Origin: Micromonospora qiuiae | GTDB taxonomy: Bacteria > Actinomycetota > Actinomycetes > Mycobacteriales > Micromonosporaceae | Assembly: GCF_016863555.1 (NCBI RefSeq) | Contig: NZ_BOPC01000051.1 | Coordinates: forward strand, 1-64,000 | Direction: 5' to 3' | DNA: 64,000 nucleotides | Shown: one piece after another, positions 50,075 through 58,355 of the stretch | Position numbering within the stretch: the stretch's first letter is position 1 | Layout of the letters: every line of letters starts with the position of its first letter | Notes under the pieces: generated by a model | Told to the model about the DNA's origin: nothing | Databases searched by the model: none | Seen by the model: only the letters and a program-made list of their open reading frames with translations | Made by a program: the position numbers and the translations under genes

Positions 50075-50755
50075 GTGACCACCCCGCCACCCGGATTCCC
50101 GCCGGAGCCTCCTTACGGCGACCAACCGCCCGGAAACCCCCTCGGACCGGCCGGCCCCCACCCACCGGGAAATCACCCGCAGCCGGCGCCCATCGTCCGG
50201 CGCATCCCCGAGGACCAACCCTTCGTCGTACGCCCCGACATCACCAAGCGTGGCCTGGTCTTCTTGGGCGTCGCGCTGCTGCTCATCGTGCCGATCGCCT
50301 GCTGCATCGGGGCCGGCGTCATGGATTCGGCCGACAGCGGGAGCGGAGCGATCCTCGGCTTCCTGGGTTTGCTCGGTTGCCTGCTGGCCGTGATCTGCCT
50401 GCCGCTGGGCATCCAGCTGTGGCTGATCGGCTCCGGCGGTCCGGTGCTGGCGCTGGGCCCGGCCGGGCTTTGGATTCGTACCCGGCCGACCCGGGGCCAG
50501 GCGGTCTGGCTGCCCTGGGAGGGCGTCGCACAGATCTCGCGCCGCCGGTGGAGCCTGGAGAAGATGCTGGTGGTCAAGCCGCGCGACACGCGCGCCCTGC
50601 AGAACCTCGGCGCGTACACAGCGTTGGACAGCGCGGCGTTGAGCGCCTTCTACGGTTCCGGGCTCGTCGCCACACTCAACTTCGCCGACAAGTCCGAGGC
50701 AGAAATCCTGGCGGCCGTCGCCCACTTCAGCGCCGGCCGCTGCCCCCTCCTCTGA
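50075..50755 (+). CDS. Membrane protein of unknown function
   Basis: A 226-residue protein. A Pro/Gly-rich cytoplasmic start (~45 residues) precedes two membrane helices (RGLVFLGVALLLIVPIACCI and ILGFLGLLGCLLAVICLPLG, about 60-113), and the C-terminal ~110 residues look like a PH-like folded domain (GPVLALGPAGLWIRTRPTRG, VWLPWEGVAQISRRRW, ALSAFYGSGLVATLNF). GAGAG lies before the GTG at 50075. Its close spacing to the cyclase-family gene suggests one transcript. Function unknown. Confidence 0.78.
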   Translation: MTTPPPGFPPEPPYGDQPPGNPLGPAGPHPPGNHPQPAPIVRRIPEDQPFVVRPDITKRGLVFLGVALLLIVPIACCIGAGVMDSADSGSGAILGFLGLLGCLLAVICLPLGIQLWLIGSGGPVLALGPAGLWIRTRPTRGQAVWLPWEGVAQISRRRWSLEKMLVVKPRDTRALQNLGAYTALDSAALSAFYGSGLVATLNFADKSEAEILAAVAHFSAGRCPLL

Positions 50756-50802
50756 CCGTCGCGGGCCCCGTCCGAGTCCACGTTCAAGGTCAACTCCAGA
50801 TA

Positions 50803-50847
50803 CGCGATGTTGCGGCATCCACCGCCAGTGGACACCGCGACATCGCG
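50803..50847. terminator. 45-nt hairpin between converging genes
   Basis: Arms CGCGATGTTGCGG (50803-50815) and 50835-50847 pair over 13 bases with one G-T pair; an inner TCCAC/GTGGA pair closes the top. It is 47 bases past the stop of the plus gene and 33 from the stop of the minus gene at 50880, so it may terminate both. Confidence 0.65.
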
Positions 50848-50879
50848 CAAGTGGAGTCGATCTTGGGCTCGGTGGGCCG

Positions 50880-51188
50880 TCAAGCGGCTCGGGCCGAGCC
50901 TGGACCGAGCCGGCGTACCAGCCGCTGGGACAGGTAGGCCAGCGAACGAGACTGGGCCAAGTCGATCGGCCAGCGTTCGGCATCCGCGTCGGCGGACAGC
51001 TCGAGCAACAGACCAGACGGCGGAGTCGGGCCGACGTCCATCCGCCACAGGCCGATCCTGGCCTGGATCACTTCATCGCCTCGCACAGCCGTACCGATAA
51101 GGCGGGACAGATGCAGGTCGTTGCGCCCGGCACAGTCCGGGCCGCGCAGGCACCACGGCGGGTGTGCGGAGTTGGATAGTTTGCTCAT
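50880..51188 (-). CDS. Small Cys/His protein, DUF6907-like
   Basis: A 102-residue protein. It starts SKLSNSAHPPWCLRGPDCAG, with two cysteines and a following DLHLSR histidine, a layout like the DUF6907 proteins often found beside regulators in actinomycete accessory regions. The rest (QARIGLWRMDVGPTPPSGLLLELS) looks like a small beta domain with a conserved helical end (LAYLSQRLVRRLG). Function unknown. ATG at 51188. It is divergent from a small GntR regulator, 210 bp apart; such pairs occur in integrative elements, but no integrase or replication gene is here. The DUF link is remembered, not computed. Confidence 0.65.
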   Translation of the reverse strand: MSKLSNSAHPPWCLRGPDCAGRNDLHLSRLIGTAVRGDEVIQARIGLWRMDVGPTPPSGLLLELSADADAERWPIDLAQSRSLAYLSQRLVRRLGPGSARAA

Positions 51189-51397
51189 TGGGCCGGGCTC
51201 CTTCCCGGTCAAGGCCCGGGGATGGAGAGCCACCTCCACCCCGGGCCGCCCTACTTTGAATGGGTATGCCTGCCCACGGCCGCCCTCGTCAACCTACGAC
51301 TACCTGTCATGTCAGGTCAACACCTGAAGGCACCTTTCATTGACGCTTCACCGGCTGCCGTGATCACATGGGCATTACCTGCCACGGAAGTCTGCCC

Positions 51398-51622
51398 ATG
51401 CCTGCCTATACGAAGAAGCAACAGCTGATCGATGCCCTTACCGAGCGCATCGAGTCAGGCCAGTATCCGCCGGGCGCAAAGTTGCCCTCGGGCACCGAAC
51501 TGTGCGCCGAGTTCGGCGTGTCCCGCCAAGTGGTGCGTTCAGCGATCGACTGGCTCAAGGCGCGAGGACTGGTCGACGGAGCACCCGGCGCAGGCGTCTT
51601 CGTACGCGCCCCGAACCGCTGA
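51398..51622 (+). CDS. GntR-family regulator reduced to its DNA-binding domain
   Basis: A 74-residue protein that is a complete winged-helix GntR domain and nothing more: QQLIDALTERIESGQYPPGAKLPSGTELCAEFGVSRQVVRSAIDWLKARGLVDGAPGAGVFV. The effector-binding domain present in ordinary GntR proteins (usually 150+ residues) is missing. Small KorSA-like or single-domain versions occur near integrative elements in Streptomyces and relatives. ATG at 51398 gives MPAYTKK; a start at 51368 is in frame. It probably controls its own promoter and the divergent gene. A strong palindromic terminator follows. Confidence 0.85.
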   Translation: MPAYTKKQQLIDALTERIESGQYPPGAKLPSGTELCAEFGVSRQVVRSAIDWLKARGLVDGAPGAGVFVRAPNR

Positions 51623-51638
51623 CCATCTTCTGAGCAGG

Positions 51639-51686
51639 GATCTTGGTCCGAAAGTGCCCCCAGGAGGGCGTTTTCGGACCAAGATC
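51639..51686. terminator. Perfect 15-bp bidirectional terminator
   Basis: GATCTTGGTCCGAAA (51639-51653) is an exact inverted match to 51672-51686 with an 18-base loop. It lies between the stops of the GntR gene (51622) and the LD-carboxypeptidase gene (51709), two convergent genes. Confidence 0.85.
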
Positions 51687-51708
51687 TACACGAGGAGCGG
51701 TCGACGGG

Positions 51709-52749
51709 TCAGTAGCGCACCGAGACGCGGCGTTCGGCCGCGTCGATGCGGACCTCGCCGCCGTACGGGATGATCAGTTGCGGGTCGGTGTGGCCCAGGT
51801 CGACGTCGAAGACCAGCACCGTGTCGGGTGCGTACTCGGCGAAGGCTCGGGTGACGGCGGCGCGCTGCTCCCGGGCGTACGCCCGCTTCTCGTCCGGGGT
51901 GAGTCGGCGGCCGAACTCCCACGCCTTGGCGCGACCGACCAGCGCGGCGGGGAAGGTGGCGAGCAGGCCGCGCTCGCCGAGGTTACGCAGCATCCGGTAG
52001 ACCTCGACGGCCGGCGGCAACTCCTCCGAGGTCTCCATCAGGAAGACCGAACCGGCCAACGACGCCACCGGGGCGACCCGGTCGGCGGCGAGCAGCCAGT
52101 GCAGGACTTCCAGGTTGCCGCCCCAGGCGCGGCCCTCGACCACCGTTGCCGGGCCCTGCCACTGCCAGCCCGCGCCGGGGAACATCGCCGGTTCGTCCGC
52201 CAGGCACCCGGGGTCGTTCCAGTCGTTCGGCTCGTCGCCCCACTCCGGCGCGGGAGTCAGGTCGTACCAGTCGGCGGTGAACAGGGCGGCGCGCAGCGAG
52301 TCTGCGGTCAGCGGGTGCAGCGCGCCGGGCCGGCCGAGGTGCACCAGCACCGACCCGCCGTGGTAGCTCACGATGCCCAGTCGGTGCAGGTGATTGAGCA
52401 TGTTGGTGTTGTCCGAGTAGCCGAAGTAGGGCTTCGGATTGACCCGTAGCACCTCGTCGTCGAGGTGGGGCGTGACCGTGATCAGGTCGTCCCCGCCGAC
52501 GGTGGCCAGGACGGCGGTGATCGTCGGATCGGCGAAGGCGTCGTTCAGGTCCCGGGCCCGGTCGCGTGGGTCGGCACCCGTGATCCGGGTGGTCGGATAC
52601 TCCACCGGCTCCAGGCCGTACTCTTCGCGCAGCCGGCGCAGCCCCAGTTCGTACACATGCGGGAAGAGACCCGGCAGGCCGGCGGCGGGTGAGACGACCG
52701 CGACCCGGTCGCCGGGCTGAGGCTTCGGGGGATAGATCAACGGCGTCAT
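51709..52749 (-). CDS. S66-family LD-carboxypeptidase / MccF-like hydrolase
   Basis: A 346-residue serine peptidase of family S66. The nucleophile serine is in YFGYSDNTNMLNHLHRLG (near residue 112), the glutamate in VEGRAWGGNLEVLHWLL (near 210) and the histidine in DLGHTDPQLIIPYGGE (near 320). PGDRVAVVSPAAGLPGLFP is the family start. LD-carboxypeptidases trim murein tetrapeptides; MccF-type members instead cleave microcin C-like adenylated peptides. Its cytoplasmic location and length suit either. ATG at 52749. Single-gene unit. Confidence 0.9.
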   Translation of the reverse strand: MTPLIYPPKPQPGDRVAVVSPAAGLPGLFPHVYELGLRRLREEYGLEPVEYPTTRITGADPRDRARDLNDAFADPTITAVLATVGGDDLITVTPHLDDEVLRVNPKPYFGYSDNTNMLNHLHRLGIVSYHGGSVLVHLGRPGALHPLTADSLRAALFTADWYDLTPAPEWGDEPNDWNDPGCLADEPAMFPGAGWQWQGPATVVEGRAWGGNLEVLHWLLAADRVAPVASLAGSVFLMETSEELPPAVEVYRMLRNLGERGLLATFPAALVGRAKAWEFGRRLTPDEKRAYAREQRAAVTRAFAEYAPDTVLVFDVDLGHTDPQLIIPYGGEVRIDAAERRVSVRY

Positions 52750-53005
52750 GCCGCAACGCTATCGACCGCCACCAGCGTTTTTTGCCCTCCAAATCAGGGC
52801 AGGCCACGCGGGCCGGCGACCGCGGTCAGCGATGCCGGCCAGTGGGGTCGGCACCCGACTGGTGATCGGCGTGGTGGCCGGCATCGTGGAATTGGTCACC
52901 GCGACGCGGGTACGCGGTCGGCGTGCCGCTGCCCGCCCGGAGCGCCGCCACCCGTCCCACCAGCACTGATCCCCTCGGCGACGGCGGGCACCCGGTGGCC
53001 GGGGT

Positions 53006-53059
53006 GTTAAAAAGGGGCCCCTCCTATACAAAAGGCGATAACAAGGGGCCCCTCCTTGC
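53006..53059 (-). repeat. 54-bp GGGCCC element, copy 4
   Basis: Plus strand begins GTTAAAAAGGGGCCCC and ends GGGGCCCCTCCTTGC, about 70 bp before the ppc start. The linker (rc: GCCTTTT) differs from the GYCTGCG form in other copies. Another copy lies right after ppc. Confidence 0.9.
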
Positions 53060-53128
53060 AGCCGGGCTGGCGTGGATACGATCGGGGCAGTCGGACAGCG
53101 CTGTCCTTCGTACTCACGTGAGGAGCGC

Positions 53129-55918
53129 ATGGTGACCGACCAGCACGATCACGACGGCCCGGACGCCGCCCTGCGCGCCGACATCCGCCGTCTCGGCACC
53201 CTGCTCGGGCAGACCCTGGCCCGCCAGGAAGGCCGTCCCCTGCTAGACCTCGTGGAGGAGATCCGCGCCCAGGTCCGGGCCGACGCCCCGGCCGCCGCCC
53301 GCCGGCTCGGTGGGCTGGACGTGACCACCGGCACCAAGCTGGCCCGCGCCTTCTCCACCTACTTCCACCTGGCCAACATCACGGAACAGGTGCACCGGGC
53401 CCGCGATCTGCGCCGCCGCCGCGCCGTGCACGGTGGCTGGCTGGACCAGGCAGCCAAGATGATCTCTGAGCGCGGGGTGCCGGCGGAGGAGATCGCCGCA
53501 GTGGCCCGGCGGCTGGCGGTACGCCCCGTCTTCACCGCCCACCCGACCGAGGCGGCCCGCCGCTCGATCCTGTCCAAGCTGCGCGCGATCGCCGACGAGT
53601 TGGACGCCGAGACGGCCAACGCGATCCTCTACGGCGCCAGCGACGAGGGCCCGGCGAACCGGCGGCTGGCCGAGCTGCTCGACCTGATGTGGCAGACCGA
53701 CGAGCTGCGGCTGGACCGGCCCGACCCGACCGACGAGGCCCGCAACGCCATCTACTACCTGCGCGACCTCTACGCCGAGGCCGCCCCGCAGGTGCTCGAC
53801 GACCTCGCCGAGACGCTGCGCACCCTCGGCGTGGAGACCTCGCCGACGGCCCGGCCGTTGACCTTCGGCACCTGGATCGGCGGTGACCGGGACGGCAACC
53901 CCTTCGTCACTCCGACTGTCACCCGCGAGGTGCTGGTCATCCAGCACGAGCACGGGCTGACCGCCACCGAAGCGGCGATGGAAGAGCTGATCAACGAGGT
54001 GTCGGTGTCCCGCCGGTTGCGCGGGGTGTCGCTGGACCTCTCCGCCAGCCTCGCCGCCGACCTGGACGCGCTGCCCGAGGTGGCGCCCCGGTTCCGCCGG
54101 GTCAACGCCGAGGAGCCGTACCGCCTGAAGGCCCGCTGCGTACGCGCCAAGCTGGCCAACACCCGCGCCCGGCTGCGCCAGGGCACCCCGCACGTGCCGG
54201 GGCGGGACTACCGGGGCTCGGCCGAGCTGATCGCCGACCTGGAACTGCTGCGCGCCTCGCTGGCCCGCAACTCCGGCCAGCTCACCGCCGTCGGGCGGCT
54301 CGCCTCGACCATCCGTACCGTCTCCGCGTTCGGCCTGCACCTGGCGACCATGGACGTCCGTGAGCACGCCGAGAAGCACCACGAGGTGCTGAGCCAGCTG
54401 TACGCAGCGGTCGGCGAGGTCTCCGACTATCCGGCGCTGACCCGGCTGGAACGCACCAAGCTGCTCGCCGACGAGCTGGCCGGCCGCCGACCGCTGTCCA
54501 CCGTGGACACCCCGTTGACCGAGAACGCCCGCAAGACGTTCGACGTGTTCGGCACCATTCGCGAGGCGCAGGACCGCTTCGGGGCCGAGGTCATCGAGTC
54601 GTACATCATCTCGATGACCCTCGGAGTGGACGACGTGCTGGCCGCGGTGGTGCTGGCCCGGGAGGCCGGGCTGGTCGACGTGCACAGCGGCCGAGCCCGA
54701 ATCGGTTTCGTGCCGCTGCTGGAGACGCCGGCCGAGCTGAACTCCGGCGGTGAGCTGCTCGACGAACTGCTGTCCCTGCCCGCGTACCGGGCTCTGGTGG
54801 CCGCTCGCGGCGACGTGCAGGAGGTGATGCTCGGCTACTCCGACTCCAACAAGGAGGCCGGCATCACCACCAGCCAGTGGTCCATCCACCGGGCCCAGCG
54901 GGCACTGCGGGACGTGGCCGCCCGGCACGGGGTGCACCTGCGGCTGTTCCACGGCCGGGGCGGCACGGTGGGTCGCGGCGGCGGGCCGACGCACGACGCG
55001 ATCCTGGCCCAGCCGTACGGCACGCTGGACGGCGCAATCAAGGTGACCGAGCAGGGTGAGGTCATCTCCGACAAGTACACCCTGCCCGCGCTGGCCCGGG
55101 AGAACCTGGAACTGACCGTGGCCGCGGTGCTCCAGGCGACCCTGCTGCACACCGCGCCCCGACAGCCGGCCGAGATGCTGGAGCGCTGGGACGCGACGAT
55201 GGACGTGGTGTCCGAGTCGGCTTACCGGTCGTATCGATCGCTGGTCGAGGATCCGGATCTGCCGGCGTACTTCTGGGCGTCCACGCCGACCGAGTTGCTC
55301 GGCGCGCTGAACATCGGCTCCCGGCCGGCGAAGCGGCCGAACACCGGCGCAGGGCTGGCCGGGCTGCGGGCCATCCCGTGGGTGTTCGGCTGGACCCAGA
55401 CCCGGCAGATCGTGCCCGGCTGGTTCGGCGTCGGCTCCGGTCTGGCCGCTGCTCGGGAGGCCGGGCTGGCCGACGTGCTGGCCGAGATGCACCGCAACTG
55501 GCACTTCTTCCGCACGTTCCTGTCGAATGTGGAGATGATGCTGACCAAGACCGACCTCGGCATCGCCCGCCGGTACGTGGAGACCCTCGTGCCGAAGAAG
55601 CTGCACCCGATCTTCGCCAAGATCGAGGAGGAGTACGAGCTGACCCGCCGCGAGGTGCTGGCGGTCACCGACTCGCCGGCGCTGCTGGAGAGCTCCCCGG
55701 TGCTGCAACGCACCCTCGCCGTGCGCGACACCTACCTGGAGCCGCTGCACCACCTTCAGGTGGCGCTGCTGCGGCAGTACCGCGACTCGGGCGCCTCCGG
55801 CCGGACGGTGTCCACCGCGCCCGGCGGCCGGCGCGCCCCCGGCGACGGCACCGCCCTGGAGCGTGCGCTGCTCACCACCGTCAACGGCATCGCCGCCGGC
55901 ATGCGCAACACCGGCTGA
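53129..55918 (+). CDS. ppc: Phosphoenolpyruvate carboxylase
   Basis: Ppc carboxylates phosphoenolpyruvate to oxaloacetate, refilling the TCA cycle. The 929-residue protein has FTAHPTEAARRSILSKLRAI (catalytic histidine near residue 148), WIGGDRDGNPFVTPTVT, VMLGYSDSNKEAGITTSQW (near 568), the carboxylation loop LFHGRGGTVGRGGGPTHDAIL and the C-terminal end ALLTTVNGIAAGMRNTG, which supplies the conserved terminal Asn-Thr-Gly. The ATG at 53129 follows GTGAGGAG; the GTG at 53132 is an alternative. It is flanked on both sides by 54-bp repeat elements. Confidence 0.97.
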   Translation: MVTDQHDHDGPDAALRADIRRLGTLLGQTLARQEGRPLLDLVEEIRAQVRADAPAAARRLGGLDVTTGTKLARAFSTYFHLANITEQVHRARDLRRRRAVHGGWLDQAAKMISERGVPAEEIAAVARRLAVRPVFTAHPTEAARRSILSKLRAIADELDAETANAILYGASDEGPANRRLAELLDLMWQTDELRLDRPDPTDEARNAIYYLRDLYAEAAPQVLDDLAETLRTLGVETSPTARPLTFGTWIGGDRDGNPFVTPTVTREVLVIQHEHGLTATEAAMEELINEVSVSRRLRGVSLDLSASLAADLDALPEVAPRFRRVNAEEPYRLKARCVRAKLANTRARLRQGTPHVPGRDYRGSAELIADLELLRASLARNSGQLTAVGRLASTIRTVSAFGLHLATMDVREHAEKHHEVLSQLYAAVGEVSDYPALTRLERTKLLADELAGRRPLSTVDTPLTENARKTFDVFGTIREAQDRFGAEVIESYIISMTLGVDDVLAAVVLAREAGLVDVHSGRARIGFVPLLETPAELNSGGELLDELLSLPAYRALVAARGDVQEVMLGYSDSNKEAGITTSQWSIHRAQRALRDVAARHGVHLRLFHGRGGTVGRGGGPTHDAILAQPYGTLDGAIKVTEQGEVISDKYTLPALARENLELTVAAVLQATLLHTAPRQPAEMLERWDATMDVVSESAYRSYRSLVEDPDLPAYFWASTPTELLGALNIGSRPAKRPNTGAGLAGLRAIPWVFGWTQTRQIVPGWFGVGSGLAAAREAGLADVLAEMHRNWHFFRTFLSNVEMMLTKTDLGIARRYVETLVPKKLHPIFAKIEEEYELTRREVLAVTDSPALLESSPVLQRTLAVRDTYLEPLHHLQVALLRQYRDSGASGRTVSTAPGGRRAPGDGTALERALLTTVNGIAAGMRNTG

Positions 55919-55921
55919 GGT

Positions 55922-55975
55922 GTAAGGAAGGGTCCCTTGTTAACGCCTGCGGTAGAGGAAGGGCCCCTTCTTAAC
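55922..55975 (+). repeat. 54-bp GGGCCC element, copy 5
   Basis: Begins GTAAGGAAGGGTCCC and ends CCCTTCTTAAC, starting 4 bases after the ppc stop. It matches copy 1 almost exactly (same GCCTGCG linker). Confidence 0.92.
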
Positions 55976-56019
55976 ACCTGCCGATCGACCGGCGCACCTG
56001 CTGGCGGTGGTCGATCGGG

Positions 56020-56802
56020 TCAGATGTCGAAACCGCCACCGAAGTCGCCGCCGCCAAAATCGCCGCCGAAATCGCCAGCTCCGAAGTCACCGCCGCCGAA
56101 ATCGCCAGCCGCGAAGTCACCACCGCCGAAGTCGCCAGCCGCGAAGTCGGCGCCGACGTCGCCCGGGTCGCCGAATCCCTCGGCGGCACCGGCGTCGTAG
56201 CCGGGGTCGCCGAACGACGGCGAGAAGAGCGCGTCGGCGATCAGCATGCCGCCGATGACGCCGGCACCGGCACCCAGCGCCGTCTTCCACCAGGGGGTGG
56301 AATACCAGCCTGCTGGCACGGGCCGGCCCTGCATCCGCCCACCGGGGTAGTAGTACGGCGTGTCCCGGCCCGGCTGCGGGCCCGCCTTGAACGTCTGGCC
56401 CTGCACGTCGACCTGGCGCGGCACGGTCAACTGCCCGGCACCGCTCGCGGCGGCCAGCGGCGGCAGGTCGGGCCCCGGGTCGATGCCGAGCGCCACCCGG
56501 GCGGCCCGGATGTAGGTGAGGCCCTCGATCGCGGTCTCCCGAGCCAGCCGGTACTGCGTGGCACTCCGCGCCTGCTCCAACTGGGAACCGGCGGCGTGGT
56601 AGCGCTCGGCGGCGTCGGCCAGCGCCTGGCGTACGGCTGGTTCGTCACCGCTGAGGTTCATCACCTGCCCGCCGAGGCGCTCGTACCACCTCCGCGCGTC
56701 GGCCTGCACGTCGGCGAGGTCACGCGCCGCACGTTGCCGCTGCCACCAGACCAGGCCGGCACCGAGCATCACCATCAGGAGTACGACCAGCAGACATTCC
56801 AC
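56020..56802 (-). CDS. Membrane protein with an FGGGDF-repeat tail
   Basis: A 260-residue protein. One membrane segment at the very N-terminus (LLVVLLMVMLGAGLVWW), a helical region of about 100 residues (DLADVQADARRWYERLGGQV, QALADAAERYHAAGSQLEQA), a second hydrophobic segment near 175-195 and a glycine-aspartate-phenylalanine tail: repeated GDFGGGDF and GDFAAGDF units for the last ~55 residues. Similar proteins with this tail occur in many actinobacteria; the function is unknown. The GTG at 56802 keeps the N-terminal helix intact; an ATG at 56775 overlaps the stop of the small upstream ORF (TGATG) and is an alternative. Confidence 0.82.
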   Translation of the reverse strand: MECLLVVLLMVMLGAGLVWWQRQRAARDLADVQADARRWYERLGGQVMNLSGDEPAVRQALADAAERYHAAGSQLEQARSATQYRLARETAIEGLTYIRAARVALGIDPGPDLPPLAAASGAGQLTVPRQVDVQGQTFKAGPQPGRDTPYYYPGGRMQGRPVPAGWYSTPWWKTALGAGAGVIGGMLIADALFSPSFGDPGYDAGAAEGFGDPGDVGADFAAGDFGGGDFAAGDFGGGDFGAGDFGGDFGGGDFGGGFDI

Positions 56803-56945
56803 GGTTCAAACGTACCCACTCGGCGCCACGGGCCCACCTGCTCGATTGCCCGACCCCGCCACATGACCGAGCGCGGCGCTCCGTAGCCGATCAGCAGCGC
56901 GATGACGGCGAGGCTCAGCCAGGCCAGCCGCCGCAGCATCGGCAT
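56775..56945 (-). CDS. 56-residue single-pass membrane mini-protein
   Basis: An ORF from ATG 56945 (or 56939) to TGA at 56775-56777. The product starts MPMLRRLAWLSLAVIALLIG, one N-terminal hydrophobic helix after two arginines, and continues YGAPRSVMWRGRAIEQVG with an aromatic end (PWRRVGTFEPWNVCWSYS). GGAGATG lies about 9 bases upstream of the ATG. It overlaps the start of the FGGGDF-tail gene, so the pair may be coupled. Unnamed and short; judged real from the ribosome site, helix and coupling. Confidence 0.6.
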   Translation of the reverse strand: MPMLRRLAWLSLAVIALLIGYGAPRSVMWRGRAIEQVGPWRRVGTFEPWNVCWSYS

Positions 56946-57019
56946 CCAGACTCATCTCCATGTAAAGACGCGGGCCGCCTGTCGCGGCGCCGGTCGGCGT
57001 TGTTTGGCAAGCTCGTGGC

Positions 57020-58201
57020 GTGGAGTTCACGACCCTGGCCGTTGTCGTCGTCTGCCTCGGCGCTGGTGGCGCGGTGGGCTGGTTCGCCGGCCGGGCCCGC
57101 GCGGCGACCGAGATCGCCCGGCTGGACGCCACCCTGCGCGCCACCCGCGACGGCGAGGGCCGACTGGAGCAGTCGATGCGGGCGTTGAGCTACGAAGCCA
57201 CGGCCCAGTCGCAGGAGGCGGTCGCCCGGGCGGTGGCCCCACTGCACGACACACTGCGCCGCTACGAGCAGCGGGTGGCCGAACTGGAGCGCGACCGGGT
57301 CGACGCGTACGCCGAACTGCGCGAGCAGGTGCGCTCGATGAGCGCCGTCTCCGGCGAGCTGCGTACCGAGACCAAGCAGTTGGTGGCGGCGCTGCGCGCG
57401 CCGCAGGTACGCGGCCGGTGGGGCGAGCACCAGTTGCGCCGGATCGTCGAGGCGGCCGGCATGCTGGAGCACTGCGACTTCTCCGAGCAGGTCACCGCCG
57501 CCACCGATCAGCAGACGGTACGCCCCGACCTGGTGGTCCGCCTGCACGGCGGGCGGACGGTGGTGGTGGACGCCAAGGCGCCGTTCGACGCGTACCTCAC
57601 CGCGATGGAGGCGCGCGACGAGCGCGGCCGGGACACCCACCTCGACGCGCACGCGAAGCACCTGCGGGCCCATGTGGACGCTCTGGCCGCCAAGTCGTAC
57701 TGGGCGGCGTTCGAGTCCACCCCGGAGTTCGTGGTGCTCTTCGTCCCGGCCGACCCGTTCCTGGACGTGGCGTTGCAGCGCGACCCGATGCTGCTGGAGC
57801 ACGCCTTCGCCCGCAACGTGGTGCTGGCCACCCCGGCCACGCTGGTCGCGATGCTGCGTACGGTGGCCTGGTCCTGGCGGCAGGAACAGCTGGCCCGCAA
57901 CGCGGTCGCCGTGCACTCGCTGGCCCGGGAGCTTTACGGCCGACTGTCGACGCTCGGTGAGCACGTCGGCAAGCTCGGCTCCTCACTCGGCAGCGCGGTG
58001 ACCGCGTACAACCGGGCGGTCGGGTCGCTGGAAGCGCGGGTGCTGGTCAGCGCACGCAAGCTGGCCGAGCTGGGAGTGTCTGATCAGGAGTTGCCCACGC
58101 CGGGGCAGGTGGAGTTGGCCCCCCGGCAGCCGCAGGCGCCCGAACTGGCCGATGATTCCACACCGGATGATCGAACCCGGTCAGCAAATCGGACCCTCTG
58201 A
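57020..58201 (+). CDS. rmuC: RmuC-family DNA recombination protein
   Basis: RmuC proteins limit recombination at inverted repeats and contain a nuclease-like fold. The 393-residue protein has an N-terminal membrane segment (TTLAVVVVCLGAGGAVGWFA), a coiled coil (about residues 35-120) and the RmuC core RGRWGEHQLRRIVEAAGMLEHCDF, RPDLVVRLHGGRTVVVDAKAPFDAYL (catalytic-like D...DxK), and FVVLFVPADPFLDVALQRDP. The C-terminal tail is Pro-rich and disordered. The GTG at 57020 starts just before the helix. It is divergent from the small membrane-protein pair. Confidence 0.92.
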   Translation: MEFTTLAVVVVCLGAGGAVGWFAGRARAATEIARLDATLRATRDGEGRLEQSMRALSYEATAQSQEAVARAVAPLHDTLRRYEQRVAELERDRVDAYAELREQVRSMSAVSGELRTETKQLVAALRAPQVRGRWGEHQLRRIVEAAGMLEHCDFSEQVTAATDQQTVRPDLVVRLHGGRTVVVDAKAPFDAYLTAMEARDERGRDTHLDAHAKHLRAHVDALAAKSYWAAFESTPEFVVLFVPADPFLDVALQRDPMLLEHAFARNVVLATPATLVAMLRTVAWSWRQEQLARNAVAVHSLARELYGRLSTLGEHVGKLGSSLGSAVTAYNRAVGSLEARVLVSARKLAELGVSDQELPTPGQVELAPRQPQAPELADDSTPDDRTRSANRTL

Positions 58202-58355
58202 CCGGCGGATATGTGACAGTAGGCATCACGCATATCACGAGATGGTCACAACGTACCGGTCGGTAGTGACATCGACGGTCGGCACCCCGAAGGATTTCGC
58301 TGACGCGTGCCCTGCATCTGGAGGGCGCGCCTGAGTTCTCTGGAGGAAAGAGAAC

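Noticed and set aside
52748..52969. 73-codon plus-strand frame between the LD-carboxypeptidase gene and copy 4 of the repeat
   Set aside because: Overlaps the opposite gene's start, has no good ribosome site and no protein-like pattern except one hydrophobic stretch; the 52750-53005 gap is otherwise empty to my eye.
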